Shown here: piece by piece, positions 48,977-62,493 of the stretch
Numbering within the stretch: the stretch's first letter is position 1
Layout of the letters: each line of letters starts with the position of its first letter
DNA from: Canna indica
Lineage: Eukaryota; Streptophyta; Magnoliopsida; Zingiberales; Cannaceae
Length of the DNA stretch: 64,000 nt
Reading direction: 5' to 3'
Assembly (NCBI GenBank): GCA_034359265.1
Contig: CP136894.1
Coordinates: forward strand, 28,054,501 to 28,118,500
The notes under the pieces: model-generated
What the model was told of the DNA's origin: nothing
What the model saw: the letters and a program-made list of their open reading frames with translations, nothing else
The model's database searches: none
Made by a program: the position numbers and the translations under genes

Positions 48977-50419
48977 AAATGGCGACACTAGAGGGGGGTG
49001 AATAGTGTGTTTACTAAATTCTATTAGCCTAAATTCTAATTCAATCATTTCTTAAATCGTTTAGGCAATTTGCAATCTTACGATTTGATACGGAAGCGAT
49101 ATAACCAATTAAGCACACGCAATAATAAATAACAATACAAATACAAGATTTATAATGGTTCGGCCCCAATGTCTACTCCACTACCTAAGCACCCCGCTTA
49201 GGATTTCCAAACTAGTTTTACTAGATTAATTCGATTTCCCTTACATAGAGGACTTTTCACTCGAAGAGTCGCACTCTCGACCTAAGGCACTTCCACACCC
49301 GGAAGTCTCCACATTCTTATCGAGAGCACTCTTCTACCTCAACCATAAGGGACAACTAAACTAATCATAGTAAATACTAAGTTTACACAACTGACTTTAC
49401 ACCTTTTCACCAAGGTAACTACTTTCACACACAAGACCAAACACATGGTTTTCGTACAAACACAAATCCAAAAACAGTTTAAATAACAGTTAAAATACAA
49501 TTAAAAGAGCTTAAAGAGAAAACCAATATTAAACGCTCTTTTGCAATCCTTCAATCCTTCAACTCGTCAAGTAGTAGAGCTTGAATCAACACTCGAGTTG
49601 AAGCAGAGTGTGCGCTTGAAGAAGATGCCCGCGGAAGAACCAAGCGCAGGCGATTTATCTTTTGGAAGGCATAGATCTCTCTATTTGATGGCTCAATAAT
49701 TTCTGTAAGAGTGAGAGAGAGAGTTAAAAGAAGTTATATAAGGTATATTTATACCCTCATCAAGAAACGACAGCTCAACGGATAAAAATCTATCCGTTGC
49801 AGGCCGCCGATCGATTGGACGATCGACCGACCGACCGATCGACCGACCGATCGACCACTTGAAGCGACAGTCGTTTCCTCTCTGTGTGCGATCGACCGAC
49901 GCAAGTCTGCATCCATGGCTATCTTCATGTCGGTCGACCGGTTGGTCGACCGACAGAGCTACTGCCCATTTTGGGCTTCGATCGATCGACCATCCGATTG
50001 ATCGAAGTAGCTGCTGCCTTTTATAGGCACTGTTCCGTCGATCGACTGGTCGACCGAAATGGTTGGTGCCATTTTCCTTACCCTATTCGGTCGATCGCCC
50101 GATCGATCGAACTTAGGCTGAATTGAAATTTCAGCCATTTCTTTTTTTCTTCTGCGCTTTGTTTCCGGGTTCCGACTTTCAATGACCATCAACTTGGAGA
50201 GCTTTCATGTGATCTTTGAGCTCGTCCAATACGTCTTTGGTGCACGCGTCGCTCTTCGAGAAGTTTCCGTGACGAACCTGAGCGCGACGATCAATGTCCT
50301 TTCGATTTATTGATTTTTCTGATTTTTCCGATCGAGAACATCGAACGCTAATTGATATGGAACCTAAAAGATTTCTTAGTACAATATTAGTTCCATGTTT
50401 GTTATCATCAAAACTGAGA
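48977..50419 (-). mobile_element. LTR-like insertion (solo LTR?) inside the LINE
   Basis: About 1.44 kb beginning CGACACTAGAGGGGGGTGAATAG on the plus strand and ending near a TTTGTTATCATCAAAAC motif. Both ends are seen in plant LTR elements, whose LTRs often end (minus sense) CTATTCACCCCCC...CCA. A relative lies at 57600-57960. No internal coding. A clear 5-bp target duplication could not be fixed. Both sides continue the same RNase H domain, which proves insertion. Confidence 0.65.
49800..50110. repeat. GATCGACC-rich imperfect repeats
   Basis: Clusters of CGATCGACCGACCGATCGACC and related words, some palindromic (CGATCG), scattered over 300 bp inside the LTR-like insert. Confidence 0.8.
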
Positions 50420-53400
50420 TTAAGAGATTAAGATCAAGGTTGAAAACCTAAAGCCAACATCAGTGTTAAACCCATTCAAAGTACACCTTTTTTTTTCTAC
50501 AAAAATGAAATCGCAACCTGCCTTGAATTTACCTCTCCAGGTTGCATCCACACAAAGCAGTTCGTTTTGTACATCCTCCTTTATCAAGTTCTTACTCCTC
50601 ATTGAATTGTTGCTGACTTCTTTGTTGTTGACTGTTCTATGTTGGCAAAAACAATGGTATTTGTTAGAGCTTTGCTGTATATTGTTTTCATCCTCCAGCT
50701 TTTTCCCCCATATTTTACCCTACACCTATTTTTCCATAAGAGCCATAGAGAGTTAGCTATAAAACCACTCAATCTTTCACCAGATATTCTATCAAATTTC
50801 TCAGCTTCAGACAACCATTTCCCATACTTCCATTCTTTCTTATAACTGAATACTATGTTCATTCTTCTTTCAACTTCCTTCCAATAGCTTTGAGCCCAAG
50901 TACATTCAAACAATATGTGGTCATGGCTGTCAATTTCTTTCTTACAGATAAAACAGCTGTCAATTTCCATTCCTGAAAATTTATTAAACCATTCTGAGGT
51001 AGCCAATTTGCCCCATATTGTCTTCCAGATGAAATTCTTTATTTTTTCAGTAACATTTAACTTCCACATATTTTTCCAGTTAAACTCACTCTCCTAGTTT
51101 AACTGTTCTTTGCTTTTGAGAAAGTTATAAGCACTTTTGATGGTTAGATTACCATCCAGTGTCTCTCTCCATATCCATTTGTCTTTCTTACCTTTGTGAT
51201 TGAATTGTAGAACTGATATCTTTCCTCTTAAGCATTCATCAAAACATTTATCTAATGCATCCAGTTTTCATTCCTTTTCATTCCTCAATTCTACTACTGT
51301 TTCATACCTCTCCAGCTCTACTACATTGATGAATGTTGGCCAATTACTGATCGGTATACTACTCAACCATGAGTCCTTCCAAATACTTGTCTTCTTCCCA
51401 TCTGTCATGCTAATTCCCAGCCCATCTTTTAGATGGTTTAAACACTTTAATACCAGTCTAGCTTGATCTGTTTTTATTTTCTTTTCCCCCCAACTTCTCC
51501 AAGGATGTAATGCCCCATATTTCTCTTTGTAGATTATGCTCCAGTTATTGTCATCCTCATTCAATAGAGGCAGTAATCTTTTAGCCACCATAACCTTCCT
51601 CATTACTGAGATATCTCTCACTGCTAGTCCGCCCATCCCTTTTGGTGCAGTGACTATGTCCCATTTGATAAGATTTGCACCTTTTGAATTTTTGTTTCCC
51701 CCAAAAAAGTTCCTTTCTTTTTTCGCAATGTTTTCCACTGTTTTCTCTTTCAGACTGGTTGCCATCATACTGTACACAGGCATAGAGGAAATTACTGAGT
51801 TTAGAAGAGTGGTTTTCCTTGCTTGAGATATCATATTACTGGCCCATAAGTCCATTCTTTTTGCAATCTTCTCCATGATTTTATTCTCACAGTTGTTCTT
51901 CATTCTTCTTGGAGTACGGTAAGTACCCAAGTATTGCATAGGGTATTTTCCTTCTTTCATTCCCAAAAAGTTGCAAATCCTATGCTTTTGATCCATGCAT
52001 AGAGCCTTAGGAAAATAGATCATTGATTTCTCAACGTTTATCCTTTGACCTAACATGTCACAATATATAGAAAGAGCCTCCTTCAGCCCTTTTATTGTTT
52101 TCCAGTTGTTTTTTATGGTAAAAACCACATCATCAGCAAAACACATGTGACTCAACTCAAATTCATTAAGTTTGAAAGGATCTATTCTTTTATTCTCCAC
52201 ATAATATTTGATAATGCTTGATAGCAATTCTTCCAAGATTATGAATAAGTAGGGAGACATAGGATCTCTCTGCCTTATACCCTTGTACTCTACAAATTCT
52301 TTTGAACATATTCCATTTGCCTTGCAACACAACTTTGCTTCTTCAATGCATCCTTTTATTCACTCTATTATTTTCAAAGGAAATTTCATCATTTCATTAC
52401 TGCATATAGAGTCTCCCATGATACTTATCATATGCTTTTTGTAATTCTAGCTTCACCAGTATAAAGAGCTTCTTTGCTTTTGATCCTTGAATTGAATTTA
52501 TTATCTCTGCAATCACAAATATATTGTCCTGACTTAATCTGTTTGGGACAAATGCTGACTGTGCAGGACTAATGATCTTCTCCAAAACTGGTCTGATTAT
52601 GTTCATAATGATTTTAGCCAAAATTTTATACATATTGTTACAAAGAGCAATTGGTCTGAAGTCCCCTATTTCCTTTGCATTTTCCTTCTTAGGTATCATT
52701 GTTAAAACTGTGTTATTCCAACCTTCTGGGAGAATATTTGAAGTCATGAAGGTACTTATTTCAGCTTTCAAGTTTTCTTTCACAATGTCCCAGTTATTTA
52801 AGTATAATTCAAGGATATATCCATCATTGCCTGGACTCTTTTCTCTCCATAAAGAAAATGCTGCTCTTCTTATCTCTTTCATAGTTAGATCTTTTTCCAT
52901 CTCTTTTGCTTCCCCATTACTAATTTCTGCCCATTTTAATTTGTCCATTATGTCCAAATTAGTCAGATTGTCCTCATTTTTCCATAATATTTTATACCAT
53001 TCTGCAAAAGCCTCTACTATGTCTTTGTCTTCTGTTAACTGCTTCCCCTCCTGAATCAACATATCAATTTGATTCCTCTTCCTTCTTAGCATCACTGAAC
53101 TATGGAAATATTTAGTGTTCTTGTCTCCTTCCTCTATCCATTTTTTCATGCTTTTGGACCACCATTTCATCTTTATCTGCCTTGTTAATGCCAAGATTTT
53201 GTTTGATAAACTTCTCATGTACAACATATCTTCTTCAGATAAAGCTCCAATTTCCTCTTTGAATTCCAGTTCCCTCAGCTTTCTGCTTGTTTCTTCTAAG
53301 CTTTTCTCCAAATTTCCTACACTGTTCTTGTTCCATTCCTTGAGAACTGGCTCCATGCTTTTCAGGCATTTCATTATTGGTTTGTTTTTTTCCTTCATAC

Positions 53401-54235
53401 TCACTCCAAAAATTTGCAACTAAATTTTTCAGTTTTGGTTGTTCTAACCAAAAATGCCCAAACATAAAATTCTTTTCACTACTCCTTCTCTTTTTTGCTT
53501 TATTGCTCTCACAACTAATCAATAAAGGTCTGTGATGAGACCCTAACATAGCTAGATGCTCCACACTAATGTCAAATTCCATGTTCACCCAGTCTGAGTT
53601 GAAGAATATCCTGTTTAATATTGCTAATATTTTCTTTCCGTTTTTCCTTTTGTTAGACCAAGTATAACTTGGTCCTTTGAATTTTGCCTCAATCAGCCCT
53701 GCTACTTCAGTAAGCAATCTGAAATCTAAGATCGACTGATTTATTTGAAATTGCCTTTCTCCCCTTTTCTCATTTGCTTGCATTAAGCAGTTCATGTCAC
53801 CAGCCACAATCCATGGGACATTTTGTACATCCAGCTCTGAAAATATTTTTCATAATTGGGCTATTGACCTTCTATTTGTGCTTGCATATACACAGGAGAG
53901 CAAAAAAGTCTTTTTATTCTCCATTTCCATGATGCAATTTATAACTTGACTATTCTTAAAGATTAGTTTTCCTTTTAAAATTGTTCTTTTTCCATAACAG
54001 AATAATACCCCCAGCTCTTCCAGTGCTTCCTATAGTTATGTAGTCTCAGGTTCTTTCTTTTGTTTTCATATAAATTTTCACTTCTTCTTCACTGATATAG
54101 GTTTCTTGAAGTATGATGACATCCACTCTCTTTTTCATCACCAATGACCATAGGTAATCATCAGCTTCCTTCTTCAAAATACCCCTAATATTCCAGGATA
54201 TTAATTTCATTTAAACTCTTTTATTTCTGGTCACC
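50420..54235 (-). pseudogene. LINE ORF2: endonuclease, reverse transcriptase, zf-RVT
   Basis: The endonuclease C-terminal half is at 53807-53420 ('GDMNCLMQANEKRG', 'GPSYTWSNKR', 'SHHRPLL' in place of SDH). RT is at 53419-52397 ('FRPIALCNNMYKILAKI', 'PAQSAFVPNR') and 52332-51268 ('MSPYLFI', 'CFADDVVFTI'). In RT the first catalytic Asp is replaced ('VKLELQKAYDK'). zf-RVT is at 51069-50599 ('FIWKTIWGKLATSEW', 'CFICKKEIDSHDHILFECTWA'). The start of RNase H ('CVDATWRGKFKAGC') is at 50560-50420. Frameshift near 52370. No longer active. Confidence 0.88.
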
Positions 54236-54244
54236 TTCTGCTTA

Positions 54245-55980
54245 CTACTGACTTGGGCCTCTGTCTATTCCCTCTTCCATTGTTAATTTCTGTTGAATTA
54301 CTTCTTCCATTTCCTTGTTTCTGTCTAAAGAGATTCTTTTCTTTTTCGGCTTCAACTGCTTGTAACTTATTGGAATATTGATCAAATTCTTGCTTATACT
54401 CATTCCCTTTCTTGCTTTAGCCGGTCTGCCTTCTAAGTTTATTGACAATTCTGGATCTAGACCCTCTTTTAGGAAGTCTTCTTTAGCAAATTCATTTTCT
54501 AAAATTTTGGAAAATGAACTGCTGAGTTTCATGGATAATTCCTCCAATGATGATACTTTTTTGGTTTTTTCCTTTTCTTCCTCTTTATTACTTGCCACCT
54601 CAGTTTCAGAAGCCTTGAATTCAATCTCCATTTTATTTGTTATTCCTTCTTCAAATGTTGATTCAATGTTCTTCTTTTTTTTGAGAATTGGTAATAGGCA
54701 TCCATCTAGTACTGACATTAGTCTTTTCTTTCAGCTTTTCCTGATTTGAAGCTCCTATTTTCTGCATTGGTTTGTGAACTTCCTTTTGCTCAGACATGCC
54801 CTAGCTTAACAGGCTGATCTCCTATTCTGCATTTTTCATCATCTTGTCTGGAATTTTTTCTTCTTCAAACATTGGATTGTCCAATATACTAAAAGAATTT
54901 TTGATATTACCAGTGCTTGTTTTTTTTTTGTTTAAGTTGCCTCTTTTCTTTTTGAATCTGAATCCATGGACCTAGCAAAATTTCCTCATTACTTTCCTTT
55001 GCTTTTAATTGATCAGACATTGTATTATTTTCCTCTGTTCATGATCTTGTTTCCTCATTTTGTTGTCTACAACTCTCTTCTTTATACCTCACTTTTCCAC
55101 ATTTGAAACAGAGATTTGAAAGATTCTCATATGCCACTGATTGAAATTTTTTTCCTTCTTTGGATTCAACCCATATCCCTTGTTGAATTGGTTTTTTAAT
55201 ATCCAATAGAACACAAATCCGGGCAAATTTAGCTCTTATTCCAGATGCTGTAAAATTATCAATCTTTATTGGATTCCCAATCACTGCCGCAATCTGAGAA
55301 AGCACCTCATTATGCATGTATTCGTATGGCAAACCTGGAAATTGAATCCAGACAAATACCATTGATATTGTCTCCTTTAAGGGTTGGAAATCATTTCTCC
55401 AAGGGATTAAGGATAGGGTTTTCCCTATGATAAACCACAGACCTCCCGTGAATACCTTCCAGCAATCAATTACATTGGCAAATTTAAACGCAAAAAATCC
55501 TCCAGCAAGATCAATTATGATACAGTTTGCAGATAGGTTCCATATTTTTGGCATCAGATTCTTAATCAGTTCTAGCGGAGGAGTTCTCCCAAAAAACTTC
55601 CCATACAAAATGAAATTACATTCATACCTAGCTTTCTGGAGATTGCCTTTGCTGATGAACACCTTTCCTTTCGCATTGGCTTGAATCCTCTCAATCTTTT
55701 GTTTCAGACTCGATGAGTTCATCCATTCTTCCTCCCTTCTTGCCTGATTGAAAAGTCCCGCCCAAGAAATTGGTTTGCCCCTAATTTCTCGAACTTGATC
55801 TTTCACAGATTTCTCCAATACTACTGAATCCCCTCTTGCTCCTGAGGTAGAAGAATCATCTACCGCCGGAATGATTGATATCAGATCTTTCGGATCCGGG
55901 GGATCTGGCGGCTCTTTTTGCTTTTGAAGAGTAGCTGCTTTCGTTGCTTCTGTTGTTGCCTTCCTTGAAAATGACGTCAT
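54245..55980 (-). pseudogene. LINE ORF1 (DUF4283 plus CCHC knuckle)
   Basis: 55980-55039 gives 313 residues. A basic, Pro-rich start is followed by a DUF4283-like RNA-binding region ('ECNFILYGKFFGRTPP', 'FAFKFANVIDCWKVFTGGLW', 'VFVWIQFPGLPYEY') and a knuckle 'CFKCGKVRYKEESC' in which the usual His is replaced (Tyr at or next to that position). A stop at 55039 separates a Lys/Glu-rich tail (54718-54245). In plant L1 elements this protein coats the RNA. Confidence 0.75.
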
Positions 55981-55996
55981 TTTTCCGCTACGTTAT

Positions 55997-57597
55997 ATAT
56001 ATATATATATATAAAGCTTAAAATTATCATTCTTCTTGATAAATTTTATGTAATACAAGAAATATTACATCCTGAAAAATTATCTTTCCAATAAAATCTA
56101 GGAAGATTCAAAAGTCCTACTGAAATTGATCATATTTCTCAGGAGTTTTAAGAATTAATTAATTTAATTAATAATTTGAATGCATGTTCGAAAGAAACTT
56201 AACTCAAATAGTCAAATCATATGTAACTTATTGAGTTCAGATTGATAAAAATCAAACTGATCAATTATAGAAAATAAGAAAGAGAACTACATAAATGGAA
56301 AACTAGAAAAAAAAATTAGGTGTATCTGACTATCCCAAATTTGATATAATCATGGGCCATTGTAAGCCATTGTTGGTCATATATCTCATGAATGCAATTC
56401 TTGAAGAATAACTCAAATTTGAAGAAGAAACTGATGATTTTTTTCCGAACAATGTTTAGTACTCAAAACAAGGATGTATAATATATCGAATATATATTGT
56501 TCTAGTTTGGAGCCGAGGTGATTCGGTCCTTCGCAACTCATGGTCCAATGTGATTCGAGGGGACCTGCAAAGATACTCTGACGTTCAAGTAATTTTTTTT
56601 TCAAATGGTAGGTATGAAATTAGAATCGAGAGTATACTTGATGTGTATCGTGTCTGTTTATAATGCAAGATAGGGATGTCTTAGGGCGATGGTCTCTCTC
56701 TCTATCATACGGGAATATGCTCAGAATAGGTCGAGGTTTATCCTAGAGACGTCGAGCTCATGGGCTCATTACTGCTAAATTCCTAGTAATAAATGAATGA
56801 TGTGGGTGTCCTTATATGGTCGGGAGAAGCCCTTGGACTAGTGTTTGTCTTGACTTAAGTCTAGTTCATGAGTGTGGGCGCTTTTGGGCCTGATTCGGTC
56901 GGGCTCAAAGTGTTAGTCCAATCCACAGCCCCCGAGCTTGGTCGAAGTCCAAGGACTTCGTGTTGAGCTCTAATAGTGCGTCGACTTTCGCTTGTCTATC
57001 GAACATTATGTATGTGTCGAGGTTTGACTTCGGTCGGGCTTTGAGAAGTGTATATGAGTTTCATTCTGCTCTTGAGTCATTGAGGTAGGTGAGATTAAAG
57101 TATCTTGGTTGTGTCGTTTTGTGATTTTTCAGTTCTTGTGTCCGTTGTGGTGGCTGTGTGGAGGTGGAGTACTTCTTTCCACGTGGCGGCCTCTTATTGT
57201 TGTTTGCCTTTTCGGGCATTAAATTCCTCCCGGAGAAGCAATCATGGTGCGGATGGTTAACCGTTCATGTATCGAAGCGTTCTAGGCACCTATTAGTGGG
57301 GCGATCAGTTGGGATTTATTGTGCCGCTAGAGCACAGTTGTCCGCCGTTTGATGAGGGGGTTACTACTTCTTGGCCTTTGAAGTTGTTTCCTGTCCTTTA
57401 TTTCAAGCTTTCTTGCGTCCCACATTGTTGCCCGCTTTCTCGCTCGTGCTTTTGAGGTTTTTGCTACTGACGTTATTGATCCGCTAATTCCCTTTAACTG
57501 TTGTCACCTTCTCCTAGTAAGTTTTCTTGACTCTTTCCTTTACTTCTGTATCATCGGGGTCAGCCTTAGTTTCATAGGTTGTACTGACTATTAGTGA
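55997..57597. other. unassigned stretch; possible LTR debris at 56640-57360
   Basis: 55997-56023 is a TA run. 56640-57360 is more GC-rich (CAGCCCCCGAGCTTGGTCGAAG), reminiscent of Gypsy LTR sequence, but no ends or coding were found. Confidence 0.35.
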
Positions 57598-58424
57598 AAT
57601 GGCCACACTATAGGGGGGGTGAATAGTGTGTTATCTAAATCTTTTTTGCCTAATTCTGATTTTAATCATTTACTTGGTTACTTAGGCAATTCACAAATCG
57701 AGTAGTAAGCGGAAGCAAGATATAAACGATAAGCAATAAGATACACAAAGTAAACAATGCTAACACAATTATTTATAGTGGTTGGGCCCCAATGCCTACT
57801 CCACTAGCTAAGCAACCCGCTTAGGATTTCCAAACTAGCTTTACTAGATTATATCATTTCCCTTACAAAGAGGACTTTACACCGAAAAGTCTCCGCTCTC
57901 AAACCGAAGGCACTTCCACACCCGAAAGTATCCCGCCTTCCTATCGAGATCACTCTCCCGCTCTCAAATCAAAGTATCGAAAAGATTGATATTTCAAGAA
58001 GGATGATACTTTGTGTTTTTGAAATCTAACTTTAAAATTCAATTATTAATCAGATTCTTGATGAAACTTTTCAAAATTTTTACTGAAAAACCTAGATTTT
58101 TTAGTGAGGGTGCAGTTTCAAGAATCAATTAAAAAGATTTTTATATTTCTCTAGAAATAACTGAAAGTGCATACTAATTGTTGATTGGAATTTCATTTTT
58201 ATAATTTTCAGTTATTTTCCAAAGCATGCTTAATTTTCATTCAAACTTTTATGACATCACATAATGATCATGTAAAGAGTGTATACCAAGTTTGAAATAA
58301 AAATTATATCCTTAAGTCAAGATATCAACTTGGTATGGTTTCATTCAAAACTAAGCTAGTTATCATGAAACTTGCTAAGTGTCAATCTTATCATTTACTC
58401 ATGATTTTTAAAACTTAACCCTAT
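57598..58424 (-). mobile_element. 3' LTR-like end of a Copia-type remnant
   Basis: 57598-57960 parallels 48970-49335: GAAATGGCCACACTATAGGGGGGGTGAATAGTG, GGGCCCCAATGCCTACTCCACTAGCTAAGC, CCCGCTTAGGATTTCCAAACTAG. The sequence past 57960 diverges, is AT-rich, and appears to continue after the solo LTR at 60993. Confidence 0.6.
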
Positions 58425-58429
58425 GGGCA

Positions 58430-60987
58430 TGTAAGACCCGAGAAAATTTCCTAATATAAAAATCTGTTCTTGGTGCAACGCGCCGGACCCGGGGATAGTC
58501 GAGTCAAACCTCAGGATCGCCTCGAGTGAAAAGGTATGACTCGACTAATGATGCGTGGAATTTTATTGGGTGATTGACTTTCCTTTTATGAAATCATATC
58601 TTAAATCAAGTTTAAATCGACTCATATCATGGGTTGAGTCGGAACCCAAGTTGAGTTCGGGTTTAGTCGAGTCTTGAGTATGAGTCAAGTGAGTCAAGAG
58701 CCTATATGGAAGGCTAGATGAGGGATTAAAACCCCTCATCCTTGTGCCGTGCGACTCATCCTTTGAGTCACACAAGGCAGCCTAGGGAGAGAGGGGGAGG
58801 AGCAAGGAGAAGGGGGACTTGGATCGATCTGGGATTTTGCGCCGTCGTCGAAAGATTCAAAGTCGTTGTCATCCGATCTTTCGTTCTCTGCAATCAATGT
58901 GAGTGGTTGGAATTTGAAAGATTGGGGGAGGCGGGTAGCCGAACCCCTAGATGTGTTAGGGTGTGTTTCTCGCGATCTTTTCGACGGATCTTAGTTTCAT
59001 TGTTGTGTATTCACTATTTTGTATGAAATCTTGTCGGATCGTCTTGCTTCCTCGTCGATTTCTCAGATCTAGGGCTGTCGAATCATGGGGAAAGGGGAAA
59101 GGTCATGCCAAAATTTTCCCCAATCCCCTTAACGGAAGTAGAGCCCTTAGATGATCATAAATCTCCCACTAAAGTACTCTTCGTTGTTGATTTCACATAT
59201 GAAACAGTTTGATTTCCCTAGAACTCCTAGGTGTGGCCGAATGAACCCCATACCTCATGAAGAGGGTTTGGCCAAGGGTAAGGGAAATGGATAAATTAGT
59301 CCACATGACATTATGATATATCGGAGACGAAGAGTTAGGAGTGCAGTTAAAGTCTTCCTTCTCTTTCCTACTCTAAGGGCCATGGCCGAGCAAGGTTTCC
59401 CTTGCTCAAGGCTCGGCCAAGCCTAGGGAGGGGGAAAGAGGGTGACTTTAGATGGAAACTTCCATGGTTATAAAGTTCGAGTTATAGAGACATCATGATA
59501 CTTAGGAAGAATACTAACCATAGTAAGTAAATTGATTGATTTAGGAGATTGTAGGAATGCTAGCTTAACGACCATCTTTAGCCCATTCAATCTTTAAATT
59601 TCGAAATGATGTATTAGTTTACCATGTTTAGTATTTCATGTTTTATTGAATTCCTTGCTACCGTGCCATGATAGATAAATTATTTCTTATTGAGCTTAAT
59701 TTTAAAGGTAGTGTATAATTGTTATGTATGAATATCATAGCTATATATGGTATATGTTGTAAAGAATGCTTATTTCTCTTTAGATTGCATGTTGTCCAAA
59801 AATATTTATGGGCTGAATTCCATGGTCAGTACAAGGAATTTCTCACCCAATATAGTGTAGAAGGTTAGATAACATGTAGGACGTCGCGAGACGCTCAGCG
59901 TATATATATGGAAACTTAGCTAGGAGATGTTATCACTTCTAGGACTTCTAGTAAACATTTTGGAAACTTACAACTCTTAGGTGTACACATTTTGAAAGGG
60001 TAGCATTAATTGTTGACCCGATAGCCCGGATTTGGACCAGATACGGGCAATGGCTCGAAGTGTATATAAGGAAACCCTAGGACATTGATTGTGTGATGTG
60101 CTTGAGATGGTCTGCCAAGGAGCGTGGAGGTTGAGAATGACCAATGCTCAGCTCGGCCAGTGTTGGGTCTTGAGGTGCGCCAGCGGCCCCGCTAGGTGCC
60201 AGACCCCAGTTGGGTGGGACTAGCTATCCTTACCCCAGACGGTGATCGGAGACTAGTGGACCATCCTAGTCAATGGCCCGGGATTGTTTGTTTACATCTT
60301 GATATGATGTGGCCGACGGCCAGTATGATTCTACCTTGTATGGTAGGGCCGGTTGTAGTCGGGAATTTTATTCCATAAGTAGGCCCAAGGGCCGGATGCC
60401 GGAGGCTTGATAAGCCGAGATGGCAGGTTTTCACATATTCAGTTTACATAGAATGACCCATGGGGTCAGTAGTCACATTAGAAGTAGCTTACATCCCTAT
60501 ATATTCAGTTTGTTGCCTTATATGATATGCATGAATAACTGAGGATTATGTGGAGGTTCGCTAGAACCACTCATTGAGTCCCAAGTGGACTCACAGTTTG
60601 TTTTCTTATTTTTGCAGAGCATGAGCAGGATTGTGACCTGTCGACATGGTGCAGCGGGTGGCGTGAGGTGGTGCCATATCTCGTAGCGGCGTCCATGAGT
60701 CATATATAGTCTAGTGTTTAGTAGTTATTTTCTTTTCTACACTAACAATTGTATTTATAAAAAGTTTGTAAAACTTTGATACTTGAGACGTTCAGTTGTT
60801 CTGATATTGGTTTTCTTCTTTGGTTTGAAAACTTAAAATTATGAACTTTGAGAACTTTTAAATAAAAGTTGTGATGAGATTTCTTTTTGTCGACATGTTT
60901 TGGTTTCTTTATGTCAGTGTAGACAGTAGGCTACAGGGTAGGATGTAGGCCCTGGCCGGTCACACTACCCTTAGTTGGGGTGTGACA
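58430..60987 (+). mobile_element. solo LTR of 2558 bp with 5-bp TSD
   Basis: Starts TGTAAGACCCGAG and ends GGGGTGTGACA (TG...CA), flanked by GGGCA on both sides (58425-58429 and 60988-60992). A direct 5-bp duplication with no internal domain means an LTR element that lost its body by LTR-LTR recombination. Length and the GC-rich mid part (58740-58990) suit chromovirus-type Gypsy LTRs (Tekay/Del-like), but the lineage is a guess. ORFs inside are spurious. Confidence 0.85.
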
Positions 60988-60992
60988 GGGCA

Positions 60993-62490
60993 CCTAAAAT
61001 GAGTAAATCTAAACATGTTCCATAAATATGGATTGAAAATGAAACCTTAGTCAACTTGGTTCAAAAGAGATAAGCATGAATTGACCTCTATGTCATTTTA
61101 TCCATATCCATATGAATTTTCCATTCTAAGTGCATGGAAACATGTCATACATATTCCTAAACATGTTTATGAGTTTTGGACTTAAAATGAAGTGACCAAG
61201 TCGAATTATTGACTTGGGTCAAATTTTTCAAGCTTAAGTCCTCTAATATGATCTAGTTATCACATTGTTCATATAGACATGAATTTTTAATTTTAAATAC
61301 CTAGACTTATGTGATATGTGTTTCTAAATATGTTCATTAAGTGTTTACTCAAAATGAGGTCTCTAATAAGAATTTTAACCTAGAGCAAGTTTCATTCAAT
61401 AAAGATATCATGAAATTGCCTAAGTTATCAATATTTTGCCTACTCATGAAACTTCAAATATTTATCATGCAAAAACAATCATGAGTATATAGAGACTTCA
61501 TTAAAGCATGAATATTCAAGAATTATATTAGGATATTTGCAAAATTAAATTCATACCTTAGTCTTTAGAGATTTGCCAAATTTGTCATTTACTTTTCAAT
61601 TATCTTCATGATGGCACATCCTTCCAATGTTTACCACTTTCTTAACTTGCAAGTAGGCTTCATTAGTATCAAAATAAAATTATATGCCAACTAGCAAGCT
61701 AACATACTAAGATTTTTGCAAAAGTTTCAATGCAATATTAACCTAAATTATATGCCAACTAGCAAAGGTTCAATGCAAAGTTTCATTTAAACACCTTAAC
61801 CTATGCTAGATAGTAAAGATTCATTTTAAAGAATTAACATGTTATCAAAATGAATCAAAGAGATCTTAAAATATGAAATATTTAAAGAGTAAAATCTCTA
61901 AACATGTTTAACTAGTTTGGACTTAAAAGAATGTCTCTAGTATCAACCTAGAGCAAGTTTCATTTAATGAAATTTGCCTAAGTGCTAAAATTCTACCTAC
62001 TCATGAAAATTCAAGAGTTTACCATGGAATTCTAATTATGAGTATTGAGACATTATTTAAGCTTAAGCATTGAGGTATAACACTAAGATTTTGAATTTAT
62101 CAAAGTTATACTTTATTCTTGATGATTTAGCCAAACTAATCTTTTTCATTCTAATCAGCCTTCCTAAAATACTTATAACTTGCAAGTAAGTTACACTAAT
62201 ATTTTAGAGAAAATATAGCTACTTAGCAAGCTAACCCAATTAAAAAGCAAAGAGAAGCATCATGTATCATTATCAAAGTTCACTTTGCTAAATGGTTTGA
62301 AATCTGTTTTAAATAAAATCAAGTCATACCAAAACGAATTTTAAGATATCACAAAAATAATAAATATGAAAACATGATCTCCAACCCTTCATATTGGTTG
62401 AAAATCGAAATGTCACAATTAACCTATGATTTAGAACTACAAGGTCGCATGAGCCCATTACAGGCTACATAGGTCTCAGAAGAGATCGGA
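60993..62490. other. AT-rich non-coding body of the Copia-type remnant
   Basis: Recurring words such as CTAGAGCAAGTTTCATT (61381, 61958), CTACTCATGAAA and AAGCTTAAG give an irregular repetitive texture. No pol domain is seen where protease-integrase-RT would be expected on the minus strand. Confidence 0.5.
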
Positions 62491-62493
62491 AAA

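Larger units (their letters stand above)
48395..55996 (-). mobile_element. L1-type LINE retrotransposon, inactive, split by an LTR-like insert
   Basis: A full domain order is readable on the minus strand: ORF1, then endonuclease, RT, zinc-binding RVT domain and RNase H, ending in A-rich tails (T runs at 48391-48432). The 5' end is just beyond the ORF1 start at 55980. An unrelated LTR-like sequence (about 48980-50415) interrupts RNase H. Frameshifts near 52390, 53420, 54240 and 55039 separate the parts. The components are listed below. Confidence 0.9.

Noticed and set aside
49800..50110. Possible CRISPR-like regular repeats
   Set aside because: Irregular spacing of short GATCGACC words, plant nuclear context; simple repeat instead.
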